The translations under genes were made by a program, and so were the position numbers. From contig NZ_JAFIMU010000012.1 of assembly GCF_017302985.1 (NCBI RefSeq), positions 1 through 64,000 on the forward strand: 64,000 bases of DNA, read 5' to 3'. Positions 46,649 to 57,439 of this stretch are shown here, piece by piece (the first letter of the stretch is position 1; the number at the start of each line of letters is the position of its first letter). Origin of the DNA: Corallococcus macrosporus (GTDB lineage: Bacteria > Myxococcota > Myxococcia > Myxococcales > Myxococcaceae). Below the pieces are notes generated by a model that ran no database searches, was not told the origin of the DNA, and was given only the letters and a program-made list of their open reading frames with translations.

Positions 46649-47311
46649 TCAGGCGGGAAACTTCATCTCGCGCAGGTCGGGCGCGATCTTCAGCTTCGGC
46701 TCGGTGAGCTGCTGCACCCGTTCCACCGTCAGTCCTGGCGCCAGCTCCCGCAGGACCAGTCCTTCGGACGTCACGTCGATGAACGCGTGGTCCGTGACGA
46801 TGTGGTGCACGCACTTGAGGCCCGTCAACGGCAGCGAGCACTTCTTCAAGATCTTGGGCTGCCCGTCCTTGTTGGCGTGCTCCATGGCCACGTAGATGCG
46901 CTTGGCACCGACGGCCAGGTCCATGGCGCCGCCCATGCCCTTCACCATCTTGCCGGGGATCATCCAGTTGGCCAGGTCACCCTCTTCGCTGACCTCCATG
47001 GCGCCCAGCACGGCCAGGTCGATGTGGCCGCCGCGGATCATCCCGAAGGACAGCGCGGAGTCGAAGAAGGCGGAGCCCTTCACCACCGTCACCGTCTCCT
47101 TGCCCGCGTTGATGAGGTCCGGATCCTCCTTCCCCTCCTCCGGATACGGCCCGATGCCGAGCAGGCCGTTCTCCGACTGGAGCACCACCTCCACCCCGGG
47201 CGGGATGTAGTTGGGGACCAGCGTGGGGATGCCGATGCCCAGGTTCACGTAGAAGCCGTCCTTCAGCTCCTGGGCGATGCGCTGCGCGATCTGTTCACGA
47301 GTCAGGGGCAT
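46649..47311 (-). CDS. 3-oxoacid CoA-transferase subunit B
   Basis: Beta subunit of a two-subunit class I CoA-transferase that moves CoA between succinyl-CoA or acetyl-CoA and acetoacetate or a related 3-oxoacid. It is 220 residues, the normal length. The catalytic glutamate is in the [12 protein letters not shown] motif near residue 50; [11 protein letters not shown]-type and [11 protein letters not shown] signatures are also seen. It lies three bases after subunit A and together with the thiolase forms a small operon for acetoacetyl-CoA metabolism. The exact acid substrate (ScoB, AtoA or a butyrate-type enzyme) cannot be fixed from sequence. Confidence 0.92.
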   Translation of the reverse strand: MPLTREQIAQRIAQELKDGFYVNLGIGIPTLVPNYIPPGVEVVLQSENGLLGIGPYPEEGKEDPDLINAGKETVTVVKGSAFFDSALSFGMIRGGHIDLAVLGAMEVSEEGDLANWMIPGKMVKGMGGAMDLAVGAKRIYVAMEHANKDGQPKILKKCSLPLTGLKCVHHIVTDHAFIDVTSEGLVLRELAPGLTVERVQQLTEPKLKIAPDLREMKFPA

Positions 47312-47314
47312 GGC

Positions 47315-48016
47315 TCAGGACGCCTTCTTGCGGACGGTCCGCCGCTCGATCCACTTCTGGAGGTTCTGCGCCTGCACGATGCGGTGCACGAAGATGCTCG
47401 GGATGTGCACCTGATCCGGGTCCAGCTCTCCCGGCTGCACGATGTGCTCCGCCTCCACGATGGTGACCTTGGCGGCCATGCACATCATGGGCGTGAAGTT
47501 CCGCGCCGTCTTGTGGAACACCAGGTTGCCCCAGGTGTCCGCCTTCCAGGCGTGGACGATGGCGAAGTCCGCCTTCAGCGGCGTCTCCAGGACGTGGAGC
47601 CGCCCGTCGATCATCCGCGACTCCTTGCCCTCCGCCACCTGGGTGCCCGCGCCCGTCGGCGTGAAGAACCCGCCGATGCCGCAGCCCCCGGCGCGGATGC
47701 GCTCCGCGAGCGTGCCCTGCGGGTTGAGCTCCACCTCCAGCTCACCGGAGAGGAACTGCCGCTCGAACTCCTTGTTCTCCCCCACGTAGCTGGCGACCAT
47801 CTTCTTCACCTGCTTGTTCTGCAGGAGGACGCCCAGCCCCAGTTCCGTGGTGCCGCAGTTGTTGGAGATGATGGTGAGGCCCTTCACGTTCTTCTTGTGC
47901 AGGGCCGTGATGAGGTTCTCGGGGTTGCCGCACAGCCCGAACCCACCACTCATGAGGGTGATGTTGTCCGGGATGTCGGCGACCGCCTCGTCCGCGCTCG
48001 CGTAGACCTTGTTCAT
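47315..48016 (-). CDS. 3-oxoacid CoA-transferase subunit A
   Basis: Alpha subunit of the same CoA-transferase, 233 residues. It starts MNKVYASADEAVADIPDNITLMSGGFGLCGNPENLI, with the glycine-rich GGFGLCG CoA-binding loop usual in the family. NNCGTTELGLG and GGFFTPTGAGTQVAEGKE are further family blocks. It is 16 bp downstream of the thiolase gene and three bases upstream of subunit B, so all three are expected on one message. Confidence 0.93.
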   Translation of the reverse strand: MNKVYASADEAVADIPDNITLMSGGFGLCGNPENLITALHKKNVKGLTIISNNCGTTELGLGVLLQNKQVKKMVASYVGENKEFERQFLSGELEVELNPQGTLAERIRAGGCGIGGFFTPTGAGTQVAEGKESRMIDGRLHVLETPLKADFAIVHAWKADTWGNLVFHKTARNFTPMMCMAAKVTIVEAEHIVQPGELDPDQVHIPSIFVHRIVQAQNLQKWIERRTVRKKAS

Positions 48017-48032
48017 GCGGGCGGTGTCCTCT

Positions 48033-49214
48033 TCAGCGCTCGACCATCAGCGCGATGCCTTCGCCGCCGCCGATGCAGAGCGACGCCACGCCGCGCTTCT
48101 TGTCCTGGTCCTTCATCGTCTGCAGCAGCGTGACGAGCACGCGCGTGCCGGACGCGCCAATCGGGTGGCCCAGCACCACCGCGCCGCCGCGCACGTTCAC
48201 CTTGGAGGGCTCCAGGCCGAGGATCTTGTTGTTGGCGATGGACACCACGGAGAAGGCCTCGTTGATCTCCCAGAGGTCCACGTCCTTGGCGGTGATGTTC
48301 TGCTTCTTGAGCAGCGCGTTGATGGCGTCCGCCGGCGCGATGGTGAACTCCACCGGCTTGCGAGCGGCCTGCGCGTAGCCCTTGATGCGGCCCAGGATGG
48401 TGCGGCCCTCGGCCTTCGCGCGCTCCTCGCTCATCAGCACCACGGCGGCGGCGCCGTCGTTGATGGAGGACGCGTTGGCGGCCGTCACGGTGCCGTCCTT
48501 CTTGAACACCGGCTTCAGGCCCGGGATCTTGTCCGGCTTGGCGTTCTTGGGGCCCTCGTCCTCGGAGACGGTGGTGAACTCATCCGGCTTCTTGCCGGGA
48601 ATCTGCACGGGGACGATCTCCGCGGTGAACAGGCCTTCCTTCTGGGCCTGGATGGCGCGGCGCGTGGACTCCAGCGCGAACTCGTCCTGCTGCGCGCGGC
48701 TGATGCCCTGCGAGGTGGCGCACTCCTCGGCACAGTTGCCCATGTGGACGTTGCCGTACACGTCCCAGAGGCCGTCGTGGATCATCGCGTCCTTGAACTC
48801 CACGTTCCCCATGCGCGAGCCGCCGCGCATGGTGTGGCTCAGGTAGGGCGCGTTGGACATGGACTCCATGCCGCCCGCGACGACGACGTCCGCGTCACCC
48901 AGGGCGATGGACTGCGCCGCGGCGATGACCGTCTTGAGGCCGGAGCCACAGACCTTGTTGAGGGTGACGGCCGGCACGGACTCCGGGATGCCCGCGAAGA
49001 TGGCAGCCTGACGGGCAGGCGCCTGTCCCACGCCGGCCTGGAGGACGTTGCCCATGATGACCTCCTGCACGGCCTCCGGCTTCACGCCCGCGCGCTCCAG
49101 CGCCGCCTTGATGGCGATGGCGCCCAGCTGCGGGGCGGTGAGCTTGGACAGCGCTCCCTGGAAGGAGCCGATGGGGGTACGGGCCGCGCCCACGATGACG
49201 ACTTCACGAGCCAT
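48033..49214 (-). CDS. Acetyl-CoA C-acetyltransferase (thiolase)
   Basis: Thiolase of 393 residues that condenses two acetyl-CoA or cleaves acetoacetyl-CoA. The acyl-binding cysteine is C89 in NKVCGSGLKT; the histidine is in GHPIGASG and the second cysteine in SLCIGGGEG near the C-terminus. The biosynthetic/acetoacetyl type (AtoB/PhaA-like) is favoured over the long-chain FadA type because of its length and its pairing with a CoA-transferase. The ATG at 49214 has AAGGAG eight bases upstream, one of the best ribosome binding sites in the window. It is first in the operon thiolase, CoA-transferase A, CoA-transferase B. Confidence 0.95.
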   Translation of the reverse strand: MAREVVIVGAARTPIGSFQGALSKLTAPQLGAIAIKAALERAGVKPEAVQEVIMGNVLQAGVGQAPARQAAIFAGIPESVPAVTLNKVCGSGLKTVIAAAQSIALGDADVVVAGGMESMSNAPYLSHTMRGGSRMGNVEFKDAMIHDGLWDVYGNVHMGNCAEECATSQGISRAQQDEFALESTRRAIQAQKEGLFTAEIVPVQIPGKKPDEFTTVSEDEGPKNAKPDKIPGLKPVFKKDGTVTAANASSINDGAAAVVLMSEERAKAEGRTILGRIKGYAQAARKPVEFTIAPADAINALLKKQNITAKDVDLWEINEAFSVVSIANNKILGLEPSKVNVRGGAVVLGHPIGASGTRVLVTLLQTMKDQDKKRGVASLCIGGGEGIALMVER

Positions 49215-49267
49215 GGAACTGTCTCCTTGAGAGGGGAACCGGAACCGCTGGAAAGGTTTGGATGCGA

Positions 49268-49296
49268 CTTATCACGGGCGGTTTCGGGCGAATCAA
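49268..49296 (-). promoter_or_regulatory. Candidate promoter of the thiolase operon
   Basis: TTGATT (49296-49291), 17 bp, GATAAG (49273-49268) on the minus strand, about 54 bp before the thiolase ATG. Each hexamer has four of six matches to the sigma-70 consensus. It lies just downstream of the rpsA terminator, where a new promoter would be expected. Confidence 0.45.
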
Positions 49297-49303
49297 ATGG
49301 AAA

Positions 49304-49333
49304 CGGCCGGGCTCCCGCATGGGAACCCGGCCG
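49304..49333 (-). terminator. Rho-independent terminator of rpsA
   Basis: Stem CGGCCGGG/CCCGGCCG (8 bp), one mismatch, then four more pairs around a four-base loop (49317-49320). On the minus strand the hairpin is followed by TTTCCATTTGATT, a fair U-rich tract. It starts 27 bp after the rpsA stop. Confidence 0.85.
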
Positions 49334-49359
49334 CCATCCACTTCAAGACGTGGGGCTGA

Positions 49360-51066
<1,707 letters not shown>

Positions 51067-51192
51067 GAAGTGGAAGTCCTTGGAACGGTACAACTGCCCC
51101 CTGTTGGAATGGGTGCGCGGCCGTCTGCGGGGAGCGACGGATGACCGCGGATGTCCCCTGAATGGGAACGCAAGGCTGGTTGGAAGCCGCGC

Positions 51193-51222
51193 ACCCTAGA
51201 CACCTGGGTTTCCGGGAGTCAA
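51193..51222 (-). promoter_or_regulatory. rpsA promoter
   Basis: TTGACT (51222-51217), 18 bp, TAGGGT (51198-51193) on the minus strand. The -35 matches five of six sigma-70 consensus bases. The predicted start lies near 51186, giving a leader of about 120 nt, long enough for autoregulation by S1, which is known in E. coli. Confidence 0.65.
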
Positions 51223-51264
51223 GTGGAGCGCCGCGCCATGTGGTGATCCGTGTTCTATGAACCC

Positions 51265-51297
51265 CCGGCCGGGTCCGCATCTGTCCTACCCGGCCGG
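51265..51297 (-). terminator. Hairpin terminator after the acyl-CoA dehydrogenase operon
   Basis: A perfect 10-bp inverted repeat, CCGGCCGGGT (51265-51274) and ACCCGGCCGG (51288-51297), with a 13-base loop, 40 bp past the stop codon at 51338. There is no clear U tract. The position between the end of a long operon and the rpsA promoter supports a terminator role. Confidence 0.65.
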
Positions 51298-51337
51298 TGC
51301 CCCCTGCCCGCTCGCCCTGTGTGGGACAAGCGGAGCG

Positions 51338-52483
51338 CTACCCCTCGCGCCGGAATGTTTCCCGGGCGATGACCATGCGCTGCACCTCGCTGGTGCCCTC
51401 GTAGATGGTCTGCACGCGCGCGTCGCGGAAGTAACGCTCGACGGGGAACTCGTCGATGTAACCGTAGCCCCCGTGCAGTTGCACGGCCTTGTCCGCGACC
51501 TTGTTGCTCATCTCGCTGGCGAAGAGCTTGGCCATGGAGGCCTCGCGGGTGAACGGCTGGCCGGCCTCCTTGAGGGCGGCGGCGCGCAGGGTCAAGAGCT
51601 CCGCCGCGTCCAGCTGGGTGCGCATGTCCGCCATCATGAAGCGCGGGCCCTGGAGGTCCGCCACGGCCTGGCCAAAGGCCTTGCGGTCCTTGGTGTAGGA
51701 CACGGCCGCCTCCAGCGCCGCGCGGCCGGTGCCGCACGCCTGCGCCGCGATGCCGATGCGCCCGCCGTCCAGCGCCATCATGGCCAGGCGGAACCCGTCG
51801 CCCTCCTTGCCCAGGAGGTTGGCCGCGGGGACTTCACAGTCCTCGAAGGTGAGCCCCACGGTGTTGGACGCGCGCAGGCCCATCTTGTCCTCGTGCTTGC
51901 CCACGTGGAGGCCCTTCGCGCCGCCCTCCACGATGAAGCAGGACAGGCCCTTGTTGCCGGCCGCGCCCGTGCGGGCCCAGACGACGATGACGCCCGCGTA
52001 GGCGCCGGAGGTGATCCACTGCTTGCTGCCGTTGAGCACGTACACGTCGCCGCGCTTCACGGCGGTGGTGCGCATGGCGCCCGGGTCGGAGCCCGCGTGC
52101 GGCTCGCTCAGCGCGAACGCGCCCACGATGGCCTCACCCGACGTGATGCGCGGGACGTACTTCTCCCGCTGCGCGTCGTTGCCGGCCGCGTGGACGAGCT
52201 CGCCGCACATGTTGGTGACGGCCATGGCCACGGCCACGGAGGCGTCCGCGGCGGCCATCTCCATCATGGCCAGCGCGTAGGACACGACGCCGGCCTCCGC
52301 CCCGCCGTACTTCCCGGGCAGGTTCACGCCCAGCAGGCCCACTTCCGCCAGGGCCTTGAAGACTTCCGGGTCGAAGCGCTCCTCGCGGTCGGACGCGCGG
52401 GCATGCGGGGCCACGCGCTCGCGGGCGAACTTGCGAGCGGTGTCACGGATGAGCGTCTGGGTCTCGGTGAGGTCGAAGTTCAC
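51338..52483 (-). CDS. Acyl-CoA dehydrogenase (last gene of the operon)
   Basis: FAD-dependent dehydrogenase that makes trans-2-enoyl-CoA from a short or branched acyl-CoA and passes electrons to ETF. It is 381 residues, normal for the family. Visible are FALSEPHAGSDPGAM (FAD and substrate loop), WITSGAYAG, DGGRIGIAAQACG, QLHGGYGYIDEFPVERYFRDARV and the catalytic-base region IYEGTSEVQR. I chose the GTG at 52483 (reading NFDLTETQTLIRDT after the initiator) from homology to the start of its paralogue at 52990-54132. It follows the AgmX-like gene by 20 bp. The preferred acyl chain cannot be assigned. Confidence 0.94.
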   Translation of the reverse strand: MNFDLTETQTLIRDTARKFARERVAPHARASDREERFDPEVFKALAEVGLLGVNLPGKYGGAEAGVVSYALAMMEMAAADASVAVAMAVTNMCGELVHAAGNDAQREKYVPRITSGEAIVGAFALSEPHAGSDPGAMRTTAVKRGDVYVLNGSKQWITSGAYAGVIVVWARTGAAGNKGLSCFIVEGGAKGLHVGKHEDKMGLRASNTVGLTFEDCEVPAANLLGKEGDGFRLAMMALDGGRIGIAAQACGTGRAALEAAVSYTKDRKAFGQAVADLQGPRFMMADMRTQLDAAELLTLRAAALKEAGQPFTREASMAKLFASEMSNKVADKAVQLHGGYGYIDEFPVERYFRDARVQTIYEGTSEVQRMVIARETFRREG

Positions 52484-52503
52484 GGGCGCGGGTGTCCTGG
52501 TCG

Positions 52504-52980
52504 CTACTCGATGGCCTTGAGGTTGAACGGGTACTCGATGGGGTGGTCGCGGCCGTCCGGGGGCTTGGGGAAGTCCATGGACGACAGCACCGCCACCACG
52601 CAGTCGTTGAGGCCCGCGTCCTTCAGCGTGCTGCCGTGCTTGTCGATCTTCGCGCTGCGCACGGTGCCTTCCGCGGTGATGGTGAAGGTGGTCCGCAGCA
52701 GGCCCTCCACCTTCTTGTCCTTCTCCACCATGTGGTCCTCGTAGCACTCCTGGATGCGAGGCATGTGGTGGGCCATCACCTGGCGGATGGAGTCCGGGGT
52801 GAAGGGCAGCTTGCTGACGTCCAGCCCGTCGTCCTTCTTGGGGGCCGGAGCCTGGGTCGTCTCCGAGGCCTTGGGAGCGGGCGTGGCCGCCGCCTTCTTC
52901 TTCGACGTACCCTGGGCGAGCGCCAGCGGAGACGCCAGGCCCAGGGACAGGAACAGCACGGGGAGGAGCGCGCGCTTCAT
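52504..52980 (-). CDS. Exported AgmX/PglI-like C-terminal domain protein
   Basis: A 158-residue protein with a signal peptide (MKRALLPVLFLSLGLASPLALA) and an Ala/Pro/Lys-rich linker to about residue 50. The C-terminal domain of about 100 residues resembles the TonB-like domain first named from the M. xanthus gliding genes AgmX and PglI. Marks are IRQVMAHHMPRIQECYEDHM, TFTITAEGTVRSAKI, a second cysteine in LNDCVV, and a closing FPKPPDGRDHPIEYPF strand. The two cysteines may form a disulfide in the periplasm. Its place between two acyl-CoA dehydrogenase genes is curious; no functional link is evident. Confidence 0.83.
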   Translation of the reverse strand: MKRALLPVLFLSLGLASPLALAQGTSKKKAAATPAPKASETTQAPAPKKDDGLDVSKLPFTPDSIRQVMAHHMPRIQECYEDHMVEKDKKVEGLLRTTFTITAEGTVRSAKIDKHGSTLKDAGLNDCVVAVLSSMDFPKPPDGRDHPIEYPFNLKAIE

Positions 52981-52989
52981 GGCGGGTGA

Positions 52990-54132
<1,143 letters not shown>

Positions 54133-54167
54133 GGTGGACCTCCCATAGTACGGGGTCCGCCCCGGGG

Positions 54168-54782
54168 CTACTCCGAAGACGTCCCCCCGTCCTCCGGAGG
54201 AGGAATCCGCGTCCCAAAGAACATCGCGAGCGGCACCGTGACGTCGAAGGACACGTCCGTCCGGGCCCCCGCGTCCGTCCACGCCCTGCGCACCACCACC
54301 GACACCGTCCAGGGTTGGGTGTCCCGGTGCCGTTCAATCAGGTCGTACGTGAGCCCCACCCCGGCCACCCCACCCTTGCCGTCTCCGCCCCACACGCCCG
54401 CCCCCTCGGCCAGCACGCCGAAGCGGTACGCGTCCGGGAACGCATACGCGCGGGCCCCGGCGAGCAGGCGGAAGGTGGACGGCCGCAGCCGCAGCTGGGG
54501 CTCCACGAAGGGTGACAGGATGAGCGTGGGACCCAGCACGCCGGGTACGTCCAGGGGCGGTGTGGCCCAGGGGTGGATGGGCCAGGAGAGCACCCAGTGG
54601 GCGCCGTCGCCCCACTCCCGGCGCAGGTCCGGGATGGCGGGCTCCAGGAAGCACAGCGTGTAGAGACACAGCGTGCGCTTCCAGGACACCAGGGCCGGGG
54701 CGCGGGGCTCACGCTCCTCCGCCCGGGCCGGCGGCGTGGCCAGGAAGCACAGCAGGCTCCCGGCCGCGACCGCGTGCTTCAC
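54168..54782 (-). CDS. Exported protein of unknown function
   Basis: A 204-residue protein with an apparent signal peptide (MKHAVAAGSLLCFLATPPARA). The rest has alternating hydrophobic and aromatic strands (LILSPFVEPQLRLR, FRFGVLAEGAGVW-like, WTVSVVVRRAW) that could be an outer-membrane beta barrel, a weak inference. It starts with GTG one base after the stop codon of the enoyl-CoA hydratase gene, so it is almost certainly translationally coupled to it. I do not recognise a family. Confidence 0.72.
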   Translation of the reverse strand: MKHAVAAGSLLCFLATPPARAEEREPRAPALVSWKRTLCLYTLCFLEPAIPDLRREWGDGAHWVLSWPIHPWATPPLDVPGVLGPTLILSPFVEPQLRLRPSTFRLLAGARAYAFPDAYRFGVLAEGAGVWGGDGKGGVAGVGLTYDLIERHRDTQPWTVSVVVRRAWTDAGARTDVSFDVTVPLAMFFGTRIPPPEDGGTSSE

Positions 54783-54783
54783 G

Positions 54784-55560
54784 TCACTTGCCCTGGAAGT
54801 TGGCCGGACGCTTGGCCAGGAACGCGGCCATGCCCTCGCGCTGGTCCTCTGAACCGAAGAGGACCGCGAAGCCCTGGCGCTCCAGCTCGTTGGCGGCGCG
54901 CAGGTCCTGGTCCGCGCCGTACTCCACCACGCGCTTGGCCTGGGCCACCGCGAGCGGGCCGTTCTTCAGGATCTTGGCGGCCACCGCCTTGCAGTGGGCC
55001 ATGAGCTGATCCGCGGGCAGGACCTCCAGCACCAGGCCGATCTCCTTCGCCTTGGCCGCGTCGATGCGGTCCGCGGTGAAGAGCAGCTCCTTGGCGCGGG
55101 CGCGGCCCAGCAGGCGCGTGAGGCGCTGCGTGCCGCCGAAGCCCGGGATGACGCCCAGGGTGACTTCCGGCACGCCCAGCTTCGCCTTCTCCGACGCGTA
55201 GATGAGGTCGCAGCCCAGGGCCAGCTCCAGGCCGCCGCCCAGCGCGAAGCCGTTCACGGCCGCGATGGTGGGGATGGGCAGGTTCTCCAGGGACGCGAAG
55301 ACGTGGTGTCCCAGCGCGGAGAACTCCCGGGCCTGCGCGGCGCTGATGGTGGACATCTCCGCGATGTCCGCGCCCGCGACGAAGGACTTGTCCCCGCCGC
55401 CGGTGACGATGAGCGCGCGCGTGTCGTCCTTCAGCGAGCGCAGCGCGTGGTCCATCTCGTGGAACGTGGCGCTGTTGAGCGCGTTGAGCGCCTTGGGGCG
55501 GTCCACGGTGAGGATGGCGATGGCGCCGTCCTTCTCGAACTTGATGTTCTGGTAGTCCAT
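54784..55560 (-). CDS. Enoyl-CoA hydratase/isomerase (crotonase family)
   Basis: Hydrates trans-2-enoyl-CoA to 3-hydroxyacyl-CoA. It has 258 residues, the same as typical short-chain crotonases. Both catalytic glutamates are present 20 residues apart, as in rat enoyl-CoA hydratase: E112 in GGGLELALG and E132 in LGVPEVTLG. FVAGADIAEM forms the oxyanion hole region and GFGGTQRL follows. It lies 21 bp downstream of the 3-hydroxyacyl-CoA dehydrogenase gene, the enzyme of the next step. It is a stand-alone enzyme, not a FadB-type fusion. Confidence 0.95.
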   Translation of the reverse strand: MDYQNIKFEKDGAIAILTVDRPKALNALNSATFHEMDHALRSLKDDTRALIVTGGGDKSFVAGADIAEMSTISAAQAREFSALGHHVFASLENLPIPTIAAVNGFALGGGLELALGCDLIYASEKAKLGVPEVTLGVIPGFGGTQRLTRLLGRARAKELLFTADRIDAAKAKEIGLVLEVLPADQLMAHCKAVAAKILKNGPLAVAQAKRVVEYGADQDLRAANELERQGFAVLFGSEDQREGMAAFLAKRPANFQGK

Positions 55561-55581
55561 GTGCGTGGTGTCTCCGGGGGC

Positions 55582-56430
55582 TTAGTACTTGTAGAAGCCG
55601 CGGCCGCTCTTCTTGCCGTACCAGCCGGCGTCCACGTACTGACGCAGCAGCGGGCACGGGCGGTACTTGGAGTCACCCAGGCCCTTGTGCAGGACCTCGG
55701 CGATGTAGAGCACCGTGTCCAGGCCGATGAAGTCCGCCAGCTGCAGCGGGCCCATGGGCTGGTTGGTGCCCAGCTTCATCGCGGTGTCGATGTCCTCCGC
55801 GGTGCCCAGGCCCTCCATCAGCGCGAAGCAGGCCTCGTTGAGCATGGGGATGAGGATGCGGTTGACGATGAAGCCCGGGTAGTCCTTGGAGACCACCGTC
55901 GTCTTGCCCATGCGCTCGGCCATCGCGCGGATGGTGGCGTAGGTCTCATCGCTGGTGGCCGCGCCGCGGATCAGCTCCACGAGCTGCATCACCGGCACCG
56001 GGTTCATGAAGTGCATCCCGATGACGGCCTCGGGGCGCTTCGTGGCCGCGGCGATGCGGGTGATGGGGATGGAGGACGTGTTGGTGGCGAGGATGCCGCC
56101 GGGGCGGACGACCTCGTCCAGCTCCAGGAAGATGCGGCGCTTGAGGTCCTCGTTCTCCGTGACGGCCTCGATGGCGACGTCCACGTCCTTGGCCTCGCGG
56201 GCGCTCGTGAAGGTGGCGAGGTTGGCTTCCGCGGCCTGCTGCTTCGCCGCGTCCAGCTTGCCCTTCTCCACCAGCTTCTTCAGGCCGGCCTTGATGCGGT
56301 CCGCGCCCTTGGCGAGTCCGTCCTTGTTGACGTCCACCAGCGACACGCGGAGGCCCGCCTGGAGCGCCACCTGCGCGATGCCCGCGCCCATCTGCCCTGC
56401 CCCGACGACGACGATGTGTTCCGTTGCCAT
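55582..56430 (-). CDS. 3-hydroxyacyl-CoA (3-hydroxybutyryl-CoA) dehydrogenase
   Basis: NAD(P)-dependent oxidation of 3-hydroxyacyl-CoA, or the reverse. It has 282 residues, the normal size for the single-function Hbd/PaaH type. The Rossmann motif VVGAGQMGAGIAQ is at residues 8-20. The catalytic histidine H140 is in GMHFMNPVPVMQLVE and the C-terminal domain has YPGFIVNRILIPMLNEA. The ATG at 56430 is chosen over an upstream frame because AGGAGA lies nine bases before it and the Rossmann fold starts there. Together with the hydratase and dehydrogenases of this operon it covers three steps of a short-chain beta-oxidation or butyrate-type pathway. Confidence 0.95.
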   Translation of the reverse strand: MATEHIVVVGAGQMGAGIAQVALQAGLRVSLVDVNKDGLAKGADRIKAGLKKLVEKGKLDAAKQQAAEANLATFTSAREAKDVDVAIEAVTENEDLKRRIFLELDEVVRPGGILATNTSSIPITRIAAATKRPEAVIGMHFMNPVPVMQLVELIRGAATSDETYATIRAMAERMGKTTVVSKDYPGFIVNRILIPMLNEACFALMEGLGTAEDIDTAMKLGTNQPMGPLQLADFIGLDTVLYIAEVLHKGLGDSKYRPCPLLRQYVDAGWYGKKSGRGFYKY

Positions 56431-56489
56431 GGCGTCTTCTCTCCTGTGCCGGCGGCCATAACGCACGCCCCCAGGAGGGTCAACGACGG

Positions 56490-56897
56490 TCAGCGGCTGG
56501 TGGCGGGCAGTCTTGGCTGGCGGACGATGGCCTCACCTTCGCCCACCGTGAGCCGCTCCTCCACGCGCACGCGCGGTTCGCGGCCCTCCACCTTCACGAA
56601 CAGGAGCGCGCGGAAGGTCCCCTCTGGCAGGCGCATCTTGAACGTCACCTCCGGGGGCGGGCCGTTCGCGAAGAAGCGCTCCTCCCGCTTGAGGATGTGC
56701 TCCTCGTCATCCAGCACCTGGAGGTCCAGGGCGCGCGCGCTGCTCCAGCCATCCCCGGTGAGCTGGAAGATGATCTGCCGCTCCGGCAGGTCCGTGGCCT
56801 TCCACAGCCACAGGCCCACGGCCACGATGGCGATGAGCGCCAGCCGCTTGATCAGGGGATGGGTGCGCCAGCCTCGGCGCGGTGCTTCCTCCGCCAC
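56490..56897 (-). CDS. Small membrane-anchored protein of unknown function
   Basis: A 135-residue protein with a short basic cytoplasmic N-terminus and one membrane segment (about residues 17-34, IKRLALIAIVAVGLWLW). An extracytoplasmic domain of about 100 residues follows, rich in beta strands (RQIIFQLTGDGW, EVTFKMRLPEGTFRALLFVKVEG). I recognise no family. It starts four bases after the upstream gene ends and is 59 bp before the 3-hydroxyacyl-CoA dehydrogenase gene, so it is part of the operon. Confidence 0.75.
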   Translation of the reverse strand: MAEEAPRRGWRTHPLIKRLALIAIVAVGLWLWKATDLPERQIIFQLTGDGWSSARALDLQVLDDEEHILKREERFFANGPPPEVTFKMRLPEGTFRALLFVKVEGREPRVRVEERLTVGEGEAIVRQPRLPATSR

Positions 56898-56901
56898 GTC
56901 C

Positions 56902-57411
56902 CTACTCCCGCTTCGAGCGCTTGGAGGCCGGCCGGCGCGCGTTCACGTCGGTGATGACCACGCGCGCGGTGGGCGCCTCCGAGGCCTTCTTGCTGGCCTT
57001 GGCGTGCGGCTCCGGCGCGGGCGCCTCTTCCGACTTCTCCGATGGCACCAGGCGGATCTGCGCCTTGACCTCCACCGTCATGCCGGAGAGCAGCTTGAGG
57101 AACTCGTCGCGCAGCTTCTCCGACTGCATGAAGCGGCGGAGCTCCTCCGTGACGACGCGGCTGATGTCGTCCTTGGTCTTCTCCGCCTGGGAGAGGATGA
57201 AGCCCAGCGCCTCCTTGGGGAGCTTGAGCTGGCCGGCGAGGGCACGGATGCCCTCCTCGCCCATGAAGACCGCGCCCATGCCGGCCACCGCCATGCGCCG
57301 CACGAAGTCCGGCACGAAGCCGCCCGAGCGGCCCTCCCGTCCGGGCTGCTGCTCCGAGTCGTCGTCGAACAGCGGATCAGGCGGGAGGTCGTCGTTGCCG
57401 GCCGGGGCCAT
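56902..57411 (-). CDS. Helical protein of unknown function, phasin-like outline
   Basis: A 169-residue protein with an acidic N-terminus, then a mildly hydrophobic and long amphipathic helical stretch (about residues 32-105; DISRVVTEELRRFMQSEKLR). A Lys/Ala/Glu-rich tail ends in a strongly basic stretch (RRPASKRSKRE). The outline recalls phasin-like or poly(3-hydroxyalkanoate)-associated proteins, but I see no diagnostic motif, so this is only a possibility. GAAGGAGA precedes the ATG at 57411. It lies 28 bp after the Mrp gene. Confidence 0.75.
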   Translation of the reverse strand: MAPAGNDDLPPDPLFDDDSEQQPGREGRSGGFVPDFVRRMAVAGMGAVFMGEEGIRALAGQLKLPKEALGFILSQAEKTKDDISRVVTEELRRFMQSEKLRDEFLKLLSGMTVEVKAQIRLVPSEKSEEAPAPEPHAKASKKASEAPTARVVITDVNARRPASKRSKRE

Positions 57412-57439
57412 GCGGGGTCTCCTTCGCTTCAGTTGAGCC

